A stretch of 64,000 nucleotides of DNA, taken from contig CM026400.1 in NCBI GenBank assembly GCA_014843695.1, positions 13,781,631 through 13,845,630 of the forward strand, in the 5' to 3' direction. The stretch is from Archivesica marissinica. Its lineage: Eukaryota; Mollusca; Bivalvia; Venerida; Vesicomyidae. This document shows, piece by piece, positions 24,788 through 36,200 of the stretch (position 1 is its first letter; each line of letters opens with the position of its first letter). A program made the translations under genes and the position numbers. The notes under the pieces are model-generated. The model saw only the letters and a program-made list of their open reading frames with translations, searched no databases and was not told the DNA's origin.

Positions 24788-25699
24788 TACCATTACTAGT
24801 ACTTGTTATTTATATCCCGGTGTTACTGGTTTTCGACGATGTAGTACATAACGGACTCCTATAGGTTTAGAATTGTCATACACTGCAAACAAGTTTATGT
24901 CACCAAATAAACAATATTTTACCTTTCATTCACAAAAATTTCAAAGAAAACCGATTGTTTACTTTTTGAGAAAAGTTGACAAAATAGCGGTACCTCATTC
25001 TCAGTAATCCGGAATGACGTCACATGTTTTCGCCTAACTGTGGAAATTGCCTACAGCGCGAGCATTAGTATGCAAGCAAGTATTTTTTTAACAAAACAAT
25101 ATAAATAAGGAAGACTTACTTTAATAATAGGCTTAATTTATCATTTTCACTCAAAATTCATTTGTTGGAGAGCATTTTGTCTATATACTCTATATAAAAC
25201 ACTAATTTAGTTTCACTTAGACAAACACATGGGGCATAAGAAGTCATCACCCCTCCTAATTACTCTGGGTGCAGAACCGTAACTGGACCCATCCATCGAA
25301 CACATCACACGGTGCCTAACAGAGAATAACTAGGTTTACACAACCATGTATATCAGTTGGAGAACCTCTGTGACAACAACACATGAACCTGAAGGCGAAA
25401 AACGGTGAAAATCGATATTATGCATAAGGACCATGTGTGTGTAATAACGGACGGAACGCATAAACACGGAGCAGTGAGACTATAATGACATTTTTATTCG
25501 TAAATATATTGGCGTGGCAGACGATGCATGTGTCATTTTGGAGTAAAAATTGCCAATCTCTTTAAAAAATTATATTTATATGGTGACATAAAACGGATAT
25601 AGTGAAGTTAGTGAACACTGGGGTAGGTTTAAAGTTTTCACCGCTAATTTACCTTGTCTGATCTATTATGATCAGTTAGAAATAGATTGGAAGTGCACA

Positions 25700-26461
25700 A
25701 GGTATGTTTATTTATAATTCCGGTAACTGGAGCGTGAAATATTGCGTGATCTCTCATTACTTGCTATTCCCAGTTAGGCGAAAACCTGTTCTGGGCGAAA
25801 ACTCTTCACGCCGGGATACACCTGAACTTGTTGAATAGCTTATTTTGATATAGTAACATCATTGAATATGCTATGCTAAAATGAGCTTTAACGACAAGAC
25901 CTCGAAATAACAAACACATTTATGTAGAGGTCTTATATATAGGACTATACAGTGCCACAGGTTTTGACCCTAACCTTGGGTTGATACTATATTCTGATCG
26001 GCTGGTTGAGATAAAGATTTTTCGAACATGCAAGGCACGAAACGTCCAGTGTACGAATTGACATGCGCCTGCGGCCTTGGTACAAACCGAAACTGGCTTT
26101 CCCCGTTGATATTATTACCTACGGGTAGCTCTCAATATTCATCAACATGAGACGAGGAACATTCACCAAGGTTACTGATATGCATTGAAAGACGTTAAAT
26201 AATTCGTAATTACGTACAATGATTACATATTACAAACAAAAGTGTTGGAATAAAAATGTGAGTACAGCGGAAACTTACACAAGTTTACACTGTGACATCG
26301 TCAACGATAAAAACTAGTCACCGTACTTGTTGTACTGCATACATATTTCAGCGTTTAGACTGTATCATATGGTCAAATACTTGCAGTCTCTTGGTGTATG
26401 AATAAACTCGAATAAAATATTTAACATGTATTTCTTGTGATTTGTATTCTTGTCTTAAGTG
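25700..26461. other. No gene recognised
   Basis: About 760 bases of non-repetitive sequence outside the inverted repeat. I see no domain, exon or known repeat. Confidence 0.4.
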
Positions 26462-26580
26462 ACGTTCTGTATCATTGCACTATCTTCCAAAAATCTAAAA
26501 TGACAAATCGCTCCAGGAGGCGTCGCTCAAATGGGCATACATACAGTAGCGACGATAAATAAACGTAACCAAAAATAAAT
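26462..26580 (+). mobile_element. SINE family D, 3' part
   Basis: TCTGTATCATTGCACTATCT, AGGAGGCGTCGCTCAAATGG and AGCGACGATAAATAAACGTA match the distal part of family D. The tRNA head and middle are missing. Confidence 0.65.
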
Positions 26581-27829
26581 GTGTAATTGTTTCATAACAA
26601 TCACTGTCAAGTACATATCTGCTGTTCTCTCCGAGCCGATTCTCTATTTGGGGGTTGGGTCTGGTTGGCTGGCTGGGGGTATGGTGCGTATGGCGCAGAA
26701 GCAGAGAGCTGTTACAGAATGCTTCTCTAGTTATTTTACTTTTTTCTATTTTGTTTTTTTGTCCTTTCTAATCCTGAACATTTATTTTCATCTAAAATAA
26801 TATAGTTATTACAGTACACATCGCTACGGTCATTTGGTTAACATTAATCTGGTTCATTGGGGAGGGCACTAGCTAATGTTGGTAAAACTTGTTGCCCAAC
26901 CCATTTGCTTCTAGATTGTATTCGTGCACTGTGCAAGTATAAGCATAGCAGTGCAGTTGTATCAGTTTGCTTATATATTTACCATGTTTATATTTGTAAT
27001 TGTATTGTATATAAATAAGCAATAAAATATGATTAAACTAAATCACTGTCTCCATATATATATATACCAAGAACGACATGGTGCAGAGCATGAACTCCGT
27101 CATTGGCAGAGCTAACGGCGTTGAGAAACTCTTCATGAACCTCAAACTGATTGGAAATCAGTACTTATAATTAAGCCTTCCTTAAGAAAGGAAATCGATA
27201 TTTACCTATTAATTGCCTACAAATCTCCCTGGCCCTCCTCCTCTACAACATGTAAAGTATTATTTGTACTGTTGATATATTACCGCTTCAAAATAAAATG
27301 TATCTTATCTTATCATTTACAGCAGCATCATAAACACATTGAACAGCACAACATCATCTGCAACTACCAGCACTGTTTTAGGAATAGGCGCTCCAGTGAA
27401 TCAAAACTCATCCTTAACATAAACGAGTTAGCAAAAAACCTAGACCAACGTTATTAGATTGAATCTAGAAGAGAGATTTGTCCATACGACGACACCGGAT
27501 TGGTAAATTATTGTAAATTATTATTAACGACTGCTTTTGATATCTCTCGTTCTGTAGAGGCTTAAACATGGACTAGGCCCGGACATAAGGTGACCATGAG
27601 TTCCAGGCTCTCTTGTTCAAGTCTGCAGAACATGTCCTGTATCATCTACTTCGCTGTCGTTAAAGTGAATTACTTTATTTCATCTTCTTCTTCCCGTTTA
27701 TGGACAGAAATCCATGACTGGAATGTACTTTTTCCTGTGTATGTGTGGGCAAGACGGTCACATCTCCCAAGGCTGTACAGCTAAAACGTTCCATATACAA
27801 TTAAAACTATGTACACACACTAGCTGTCT
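26581..27829. other. No gene recognised
   Basis: About 1.25 kb with only short open frames, none with recognisable domains. A short TA repeat lies near 27055-27065. No exon with matching splice sites is convincing. Confidence 0.4.
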
Positions 27830-28312
27830 ACGCTGAGTACAGATAAGGGGTTGCTACCTGTGCATGGAGGGCAGTCTTGAAGACCTCGATGTCCGATGTG
27901 TCAGTGATGCTTGCTGGCAGCTTGTTCCAGTCATGTATGGTTCTCGGGGAAGAAAGAATGCTTGTACATTATCATGTTGATGTAAGATTGGAATAGCCGT
28001 TGGGAGCCCTTTGTTCGCCGATCGTTGGATCTGACTATTGGTGCTGCATCCGGGATATCTACCAGACTGTGGTTGATTTTGAATAGCATGGTGATATGTA
28101 GTATTTTCGGCGGTCTTGCAATTGTTCCCAGCCGAGTGTGGTGACCATTGCTGTGACACATCCCGGAGTCCTGTCCTTTTAATCATTGCAGGCGAAGCGG
28201 GCTGCTCTACCTTGTCGCGGTTGTTGATGTCATCGGCTTTGCTTGGGCCCCATACTTGTGCAGGGTATTCGATGGACGGACGGACCATGGTCTTGTAGAG
28301 TGGTGGAACCTA
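27830..28312 (-). mobile_element. Decayed LINE fragment (C-terminal end of RT ORF)
   Basis: On the minus strand the reading begins LYKTMVRPSIEYPAQVWGPS, typical of the thumb/connector region of CR1/Jockey-group reverse transcriptases, and finishes with remnants of the usual IHDWNKLPASI-like C-terminus in another frame. Several frameshifts and stops are present. No catalytic domain remains. Confidence 0.7.
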
Positions 28313-28799
28313 TGCTCGGCGTAAATCCCACATATAATGACCGGTATAAAATGTTAATTGCACTTGCCGTATATTATTATTTTCGTAAGTCGTGAAAACA
28401 ACTTTCAAATCACTCTTGTTGACAGTTTAGCTGTGGCCGTGGCCGTGCTACTCCTTACAGCTAGCACAAGGGTGTCGATCGGCACCTGTTTATATGGGGA
28501 ACTGAAGACACGGGCACCTATGCACGGCTTACTTGTTATTTTTTATTTATCCACCATAACTTGCTGAATATCTTATTTTGATATAGTACATCATTGAATA
28601 AAAAAACTTATTGGTCATACTCAGAAATGGTATAGAAACTATTTTTCGGGTTAGGTGTATATTGTTTTAATTCGGATATCTACCTGAATTGCTCATACAC
28701 CGTATCAATTTCAGAGGAGATATTCTCCCAATGATTTGCTTTTTTATATTCGTCTGCTGGACCAGTCATGTGACAGTTGCATCAGCCAACTGATACACT
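28313..28799. other. No gene recognised
   Basis: About 490 bases without recognisable coding or repeat content on either strand. Confidence 0.4.
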
Positions 28800-29653
28800 C
28801 AACCACAGGGATTCGGCACGTTTGGTGGTACTAGTATATATATTTAAGTACAGGGATTCTACTCTGTAGGATGTCAGATTTCGCATCGATCAGTAAAATG
28901 GCCCTATCTGAGACAATTTTGTACAAAGCTGTCCAAATATAACGCCTATCCCGAGTCTTTATATTGTTCTTCAAATAAAACACAACTTTAAGCTGCATGC
29001 ATGTATACTTTGCAAACAATTGCCACAAACATTGGCCATAGCAGGTCACATTTCCGTACTAGGACACGGGTTCTGTCAGCAACAAAACAAATGCTGATTG
29101 GATTATGATTATTCTTCATATAAAAAACCCATCTTGTTACATTCTAATAATCCAATCAGAACGCTCGTTTCAACGCGAATTGCGCCGCTTTAGAAATTTT
29201 CAAAACAAATTGAAAATGCCTACGAAATCTCTTTTTGAAGTACATTTTTGCCGAATAAACCTACACGTTAGTGGAAACACATTTTATTGATAATGTTATT
29301 CACAGTTAAAACTCTCCCGTCGAAGATTTTTTGTTGTTGCTGACAGAACCGGTGTCCTAGTATGGAAATGTGACCTGCTATGGTCAATGTATGTGGCAAT
29401 TGTTTGCAAAGTATACATGCATGCAGCTTAAAGTTGTGTTTTATTTGAAGAACAATATAAAGACTCGGGATGAAGAACAATATAAAGACTCGGGATAGGC
29501 GTTATATTTGGACAGCTTTGTACAAAATTGTTTCAGATAGGGCCATTTTACTGATCAATGCGAAATCTGACATCCCACAGAGTAGAATCCCTGTACTTAA
29601 ATATATATATATACTAGTACCCCCAAACGTGCCGAATCCCTGTGGTTTGGAGA
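28800..29653. repeat. Foldback element, two arms of about 290-325 bp
   Basis: 28800-29085 is the reverse complement of 29326-29653, separated by about 240 bases. The outer ends share CCACAGGGATTCGGCACGTT. The right arm carries an extra tandem copy of GAAGAACAATATAAAGACTC at about 29448-29496. The loop holds CCCATCTTGTTACATTCTAA, which also occurs at about 38235, so part of it is interspersed. No transposase is seen; a non-autonomous foldback transposon is likely. Confidence 0.75.
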
Positions 29654-29806
29654 ACATCTATCTTGAGAACACTGGGTCTTTGTAATGCCGTTTTGACGTC
29701 ACTTGCATTTGATTCTACGGTATTCCATACTGTGTGAGTGTTCCTTGTTTGAAACGGAAGAAACTGCACACATAAAATGAGTATACCGAAAACTCGGAAA
29801 GAGTGC

Positions 29807-30080
29807 GTGTGTTTTACGTTTATTTATCGTCGCTACCGGTTACCCATATTAGCGACGCCTCCTGAAGAGCTTAGTTATTTTAGATTTTTGGAGGATAGTG
29901 CAATGATACAGAGAGAGACCCATTCCAGAGTCTCCTCTGGTTCTTTTACGTGCACGATGTAAAGCACCGACACGAGACCTCGGTTTAACGTCCCATCTGA
30001 AAGACTGTTCATTTTATTAGGGTCAGATGGGGAATCGAACCTGCGATACCTGGATTACCAGTCCGGCGGAAAGAGTGCCG
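29807..30080 (-). mobile_element. tRNA-derived SINE, family D (near full length)
   Basis: On the minus strand: the tRNA-like head CCGGACTGGTAATCCAGGTA, box-B-like GCAGGTTCGATTCCCC, body CTTTCAGATGGGACGTTAAA, CTCTGTATCATTGCAC, and the end GCGACGATAAATAAACG. It ends about 130 bases upstream of the MEGF9-like start codon, inside the expected promoter or 5' UTR, in antisense orientation to the gene. Confidence 0.8.
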
Positions 30081-30211
30081 TATACTGTACAGCTTTTATA
30101 TTAAATATCATGCGGAAGCCTACCATTATTATGGTTTCACGGATAAAAAATGAATAAAGGAACTGAATAAGCACAATAAGTTTATATTTGGAAAGAAACA
30201 CTTTCGCAGTC

Positions 30212-30278
30212 ATGAAATTGATGTTATTTTCCATACTCGTATGTGCTCGAATAGCAGTTTCGGCTTCCGAAACAAGTG
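30212..30278 (+). CDS. MEGF9-like exon 1: signal peptide
   Basis: The ATG opens MKLMLFSILVCARIAVSASE, a typical signal peptide (short basic start, hydrophobic core, small residues before the cut, probably after AVSA). The exon ends AGT G|GTAAGC in phase 1. Joined to the exon at 42306 the protein runs ...SASETS-DLCMKPP, placing the first Kunitz cysteine just after the signal peptide. No TATA box is obvious; the upstream 130 bases separate it from a SINE. Confidence 0.7.
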
Positions 30279-33200
30279 GTAAGCAACCGTAACGAGTCGT
30301 GCGAAGTTATCATTAGTGATCATTTATGGTTGCATTTTCGGTTTATCTACAAGTAGCAACATTCAATGATTTTATTAACAGCTATAATACATGTAAAACT
30401 ATACATTTTCTGGTAGATCTCATCAAACCATTTGCAAAAATGTATAGTTTAACTTTGTTACACCACAAATTTTGAAATTAATGGACTTGTAAATGATGAA
30501 AAATTGCAGTCAGAAAAGGCGGGTCACTGGAATTACCGGAAACCTCTTATTTACTGAAAACCACCGAAATACCGGAAACCCCTGTAAATCTTAGGCATGG
30601 TATAATAATTATTATAATTATTATAATTACTATAATGATTAAATATTATGTTTCAAATATGATTCCAGATTCGCGTGATATATATTACCGGAAAACACAT
30701 TCGTGGACTCGATTTACTGGAAAACACCTTCGCTGACTCGATGTCCGTGATTTACCGGAAAACACATGTGTGTGTACAGTATATGTATGCAAGGCGTCGT
30801 AATCGGCCAGTCATATTATAATGATTAAATAATTTGTTTCAAATATGATAAAGATATGTTGACTTTTGATGACAAATTAAAAAAAAAAAAAAAATATGAC
30901 TTACCTGTTTCGGAGACTTCAACTTATTTCGGTTACAGGTTGGTACGATTGATCCCGCCTCCATGGTTGAGTGGTTAAGGTTGCTGACTTGTATACCACT
31001 GTAACCTATCATCACTGATGGTCACGGGTTCGAGCCCCGCTCAGACCGTGTCTCATTTATATGAAAAAGTTGGCAGTTTCTTACGGAGGTTGGTGCACCC
31101 AAGTAGTGGTTAACCGCTGGAGCCTGCCCAGGAAAGGTGTTGTTAGGTAAACTGCCCGCATATATGTATAGCATTTAAGCATACATACAATTAAGCGGTT
31201 ATGCTAGCACATGTACAGTGGAACCCCTCTATCACATGTAATATAGAAATTATTTAAATACTGATTCTTTGCATACTGTATAGCATTTTATAATATATGC
31301 AAATGCAATACCACCTCATAAGAGGCTTCCAGATAATGGATTCGCGGCGTTTGCATTGCAGCTATGTTAAAATGACATACAATAGATAGATGGCATACAT
31401 ACAATTAAGCTGTTATGCTAGCACATGTACAGTGGAACCCCTCTACCACATGTAATATAGAAATTATAGAATATATATAGAAATGGTTCACTCTTGAATT
31501 TTCCTACGCTTAGCAGTAGTCGTCCTTACGTTTATTTTTCTTGTCCGTTGTCCTGGTTTTCGTCCGTGTGTTCGCGGTGCTACAATGGTTGACTGTCCGT
31601 CGGTTGATGTTTTAAACCCTGGGACCGTAGGAATGAATTGTCGGAACCTGGTGTAAAGCTTAACGCGCTGCTGTTCAGTCATCGTGATCCATTCTGTCTT
31701 TGTCACCTTAAATTGCATATGTGAGTCAGCCAGTCTGTATTCCCCAGTCCCCAGCAATGCACCACGCAAGTCTTTGTATTGACCAACAACCAGTCCTTGT
31801 AAACCGTCAACCAAGTCTGTCAGTGGTTTCGACTTCCAGTCAATCGTCTGTTTCAGTACTTGATTGATCGATTCGCAGTTGTTGTTCATCCAATGAGCGT
31901 CATCAATGATTTCGTGTCGGACGGGCTCATTAACTTTCGTCAGTAGGAGTGGTCGAAGTCGTGTCTGAAAATATCGCAGGAAAAGCAACGAGATGTCAGT
32001 GCAATGTCGCTCTAGTTCGTCACATTTTTCGACGAAACATATACTGTCGTCTGCGTCGATGATTCCGCCGTCACCGTATATCATATCCAGAATGTCATTA
32101 CGTTGTGTTATCGTCAATGCGTCGTCTGTCAGTTTGTGTTTTGCTGTAGATGTCGTGTGCATAATATGTGTGTTGATTCTGGAAATGCCGTAACTATTGC
32201 TCGTACTAGGGCGCGTTCGTCGTCACTACCGATTACTAGTTTGTCCAACGGTGAGTTGATAAGTTTCATTTTAAGGTGGTGAAAGAAGTTGCAGTAAGAT
32301 TCAAAATCGCTGTTGTCGTGTATGAATAATGGTCCGATGAAAATTGGTGGTGCTTTTGTTTTGGGTCTTATTACTGGGATTTGTTTGTAGCAGGTGACTG
32401 TAACGTGCATGTCGCATACGTTGAATGTCTTGTCTACACCCAGAATCGAATTTCCATGACAACAATGGTTACGTATATCTGAAATTTGATCGTCCGTGTA
32501 CATGATGATGAATGGTGTTTTTGCGCTTGTCCTAATTATTGATCTGACGAATGGGTGATTCTGGGTGACCATATTTTCAAGTACCAGTATTTGATCAGAT
32601 ATGTTATTGACTGCGTGTGTGTGTGTGGTCTGCTTTTAGATGTAATGTGGTTTTTTTTGTCATTAATTTGTGCAAGTCCAGTAGGTCGCGTGATTTCGTC
32701 ATATTTGTCGATCATTTTGTCATACACTTGTTTTGGTTTGTTTGTCAGTAGCATGTCCGTCATCTCGTCCATAACATATGCGGGTGTCCTAACGTATTCA
32801 CTACCTGATGTTTGAGAATTGCCATGTGGTGCTAGACCCGGGTATTTCCCTACATATTCAACAATAGCCAAATTTCTTTACAGACCTCCATCCCCTAGCC
32901 ATGTGACTTTTTTTTTGTAATTTGGATCAAGTTTCAACGAAGTATAATACCTATGGACAGCCACAATTTGTGTCTCTGAAGGTTGGGAGTCCATAGGTAC
33001 ATAATTCGTTTTCCCTTGAATACGCTTTTTTTTACAATATAGTCCCTGTTTAAAAAAAATTAGTGACAAATCACCATGGCTGTCCAAATGATAAATTGTT
33101 TTCGGGGAGGTGCCTTTCGATGCGTCCCACGTCCCACAGTCGTCAGAGAACGAACTCCTCTTACTGTGTGAACGTTTTTCTAATTTTAATAACAAGGGAC

Positions 33201-36200
33201 TGGAGAAAATGTTCTATGCCATTCGTGCTTGTTTATTATAGCTAGGGACTGGATATGTTGTTTAAATTGTATTATTGTATTGTAAAACAATTATAAACTA
33301 ATTATATTCCATATGTGATTTGTTGTATTTTAAATGAACCCTTTCTGCTGATAGCACTCCATACGCTAGCGAACAGTGACTACAATGATCATTACACATT
33401 GAGTCGGCGCTGCTATTGATATCATTGTGAAATTTAATTAACATTTATAACTAAGAGTTTGTGAAAATTGGCATGCATGTGAAATGCCTTACGCATTTTA
33501 CGTGTTTTCCGGTAAATCATTGATATAATGACATACACAAACATCTAGTATATTACAAATGTTTGTTGGTATATCCCCCTGACGAGTATGACTGGCCGAT
33601 TACGACGCATACATATACTGTACACACACATGTGTTTTTCCTATAAATCACTGACATCTCGTTACAAACATAATTTTATACAAAATGGTTTTCGGTATAT
33701 TCCCCCCCCGACGTGTTTTCCGGTAAATCACGGACATCGAGTCAGCGAAGGTGTTTTCCGGTAAATCGAGTCAATGAATGTGTGTTCCGGTAATATATAA
33801 TCTGGAATAATAATACTATCTACACCAGACAGCATCATATTTGAAACACAATATTTAATCATTATAGTAATTATAATAATTATTATACCATGCCTAAGAT
33901 ACTATTATTATCTATTATTTGTGAGGAACAGACTATTATATAATATACTGTACACACACATGTGTTTTCCGGTAAATCACGAACATCGAGTCAGCAGACT
34001 ATTAGTACTGTCCGTTCGTAACTGCGAGGCTCAGATTCTAGTCGACCAGTTTAGGTCTGTCTTCACCAAGGATGACGACGATACCCGACTACCTGACACC
34101 AACAAGAGAAGTCGGAAAGCCATTCCCACGCTCAACATTACTACGAAGGGCGTTGAGCATCTTCTCCTGGCTATCAACACTGCCAAATCCAAGGGTCCTG
34201 ACATGATCCCCAACCTGGTGTTGAAGACCTGTGCTTGCCAGCTAGCACCTGCAATAAGTACCATCTTCCAACTTTCCATTGACACCGGAAGACTCCCTAC
34301 TGACTGGAAAAACGCGTTTGTATCCCCAGTCTTTAAGAAAGGCGATGTCCACCTTGCCGAAAACTACCGACCCGTTTCCCTGACCTGTGTAACATTTAAA
34401 TTGCTAGAACACATCATCTGCAAACACATCATGGAACATCTAGAAATCAACAACATCTTAACATCATTAAACCACGGATTCCGCTCTGGTTTCTCCTGCG
34501 AAACTCAACTTGTAACAACTGTACATGACCTCCTTGCCAAGACTGACTCGGGCTCTCAGATCGACATGGCCATCCTAGATTTCAGCAAGGCATTTGATAC
34601 CGTACCACACCGAAAACTCCTACACAAACTGGAACAGTATGGCATCACAGGCAGCATACACCACTGGCTCAGGGACTTTCTCACCAACAGAAGTATGAGG
34701 GTTGTTGTTGAGGGAGAGGAATCAGAAACAGCTACTGTCGACTCCGGTGTCCCACAAGGCAAGTGCTCGGCCCACTACTATTCCTCTGCCACATTAATTA
34801 TCTCCCAGAGTCTGTCAAATCCACAGTACGTTTGTTCGCCGATGACTGCCTCCTATACCGCAACATCAAAAACAGGGAAGACCACGAAACCCTTCAAGAA
34901 GATTTACGCCAACTAGAAGCATGGGCAGATACCTGGGGAATGAGGTTTAATGCTAAAAAGTGCTACATTATGAGCATAAACCAGAAGTCCTCCAACTTCT
35001 ATCAGCTGGACAACCACATCTTACAGCAGGTCCCAGAAAACCCCTACCTTGGAGTGACGATAGCAGAAGACCTCAAATGGAGCTCACATATCACCAAGAT
35101 CACGAAGAAAGCAAACTCCACCTTGGGCTTCCTCCGCAGAAACCTAAAGCAATGCCCCGAATCTTGTCGCAGAACAGCCTACCTTTCGCTAGTACGCTCC
35201 ACATTAGAATACAGCTCTATTATATGGGACCCCTACCACCAGAAGGACACCGACAAACTTGAGAAAGTACAGAGACAGGCCGCCAGGTTCATATCAGGAG
35301 ACTACACCACCAATTCTACAGGGTGCGTCACTCGAATGCTCCATGACTTGAGGCTTCCATCCCTCCAGGACCGAAGGAAGGCGAATCGTCTGATATTCTT
35401 CTATAAGGTGGTCGAGGGGCTGGTACCAGCCCTGGCAAGCCATGACTTTTTGACAACAGTACGAAAGAACAAACGTAAAGTAACCCCCAAGACATTTAGT
35501 GGCTATAATACTGACAACATCATAGATAGACAAACTGTGAACCACTCTAGGTGTTTTGTGCCAGTGCAGTGTAGGACAAAACAATATAGACAGTCATTCT
35601 TCCCACAGACTATTATTGACTGGAATAAACTGGATGATAGTGTTGCATGCGCGAGTGCAGTCGGCAGCTTCAAAACAGCTGTCCACAAGTGGGACTAGAA
35701 GACTCCCACACTCTCTCTCTCCCGTTGCGTCTACGCTGAAAGGCCCTGCAACGTTACTAACCAGAACCAGAAGTGTTTTCCGGTAAATTTCAGTCGATCT
35801 GAATTTGGAATTAAACACCAAACAAGAGGATAATAACTAATTTTATTTCACACAAATAGTTTTTAATTAGTGCATATATATCTCATAATATAGTAAACAA
35901 ACCATTTATCACAGAACAAACACTTATTTATGTTATTATATAGTGAATTACAGGGGTTTCCGGTATTTCGGTGGTTTTCGGTAAATAAGAGGTTTCCGGT
36001 AATTCCAGTTGCCGAGAAAAGGCTTGATTTTCAATTTCTTAAAAAAGTTGACCCCAGCTTATTACTTGATCATGAAACGGTATTCTACATAGTAGTCAGT
36101 GTTATGTTCTTCTATAAACATTTCTCACCTGTTCTGTAACACTTTTATGCACACAGTACTTACAACACACTTATAAATTAATATAGTTTTAATATACCGA

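Larger units (their letters stand above)
23196..25699. repeat. Right arm (non-satellite part) of the giant inverted repeat
   Basis: Reverse complement of 1-3290, beginning where the minisatellite ends (CCTCCTTTAACTTAAG) and continuing to GGAAGTGCACA at 25699, which pairs with base 1. It contains the HEPN first exon, a family-C SINE and a hAT-like MITE at mirror positions, but lacks the SINE cluster at about 806-1320. Because the left arm starts at the window edge, the true boundary of homology may lie further out. Confidence 0.9.
30529..36006 (-). mobile_element. Decayed MULE (Mutator-like) element with long terminal inverted repeats
   Basis: The left TIR starts GGAATTACCGGAAACCTCTT (30529) and is matched by the reverse complement ending at 36006. 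Inner parts match too: the GACTCGATGTCCGTGATTTA and TTACCGGAAAACACATGTGT segments (30700-30815) pair with 33588-33906. Repeated TTACCGGAAAACAC motifs lie within the arms. The right arm is split by about 2 kb containing a CR1-like LINE. Between the arms lies the transposase pseudogene, as expected for MULEs, which typically have TIRs of hundreds of bases. No clear 9-10-bp target duplication is visible. The whole element lies in intron 1 of the MEGF9-like gene, antisense to it. Confidence 0.7.
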
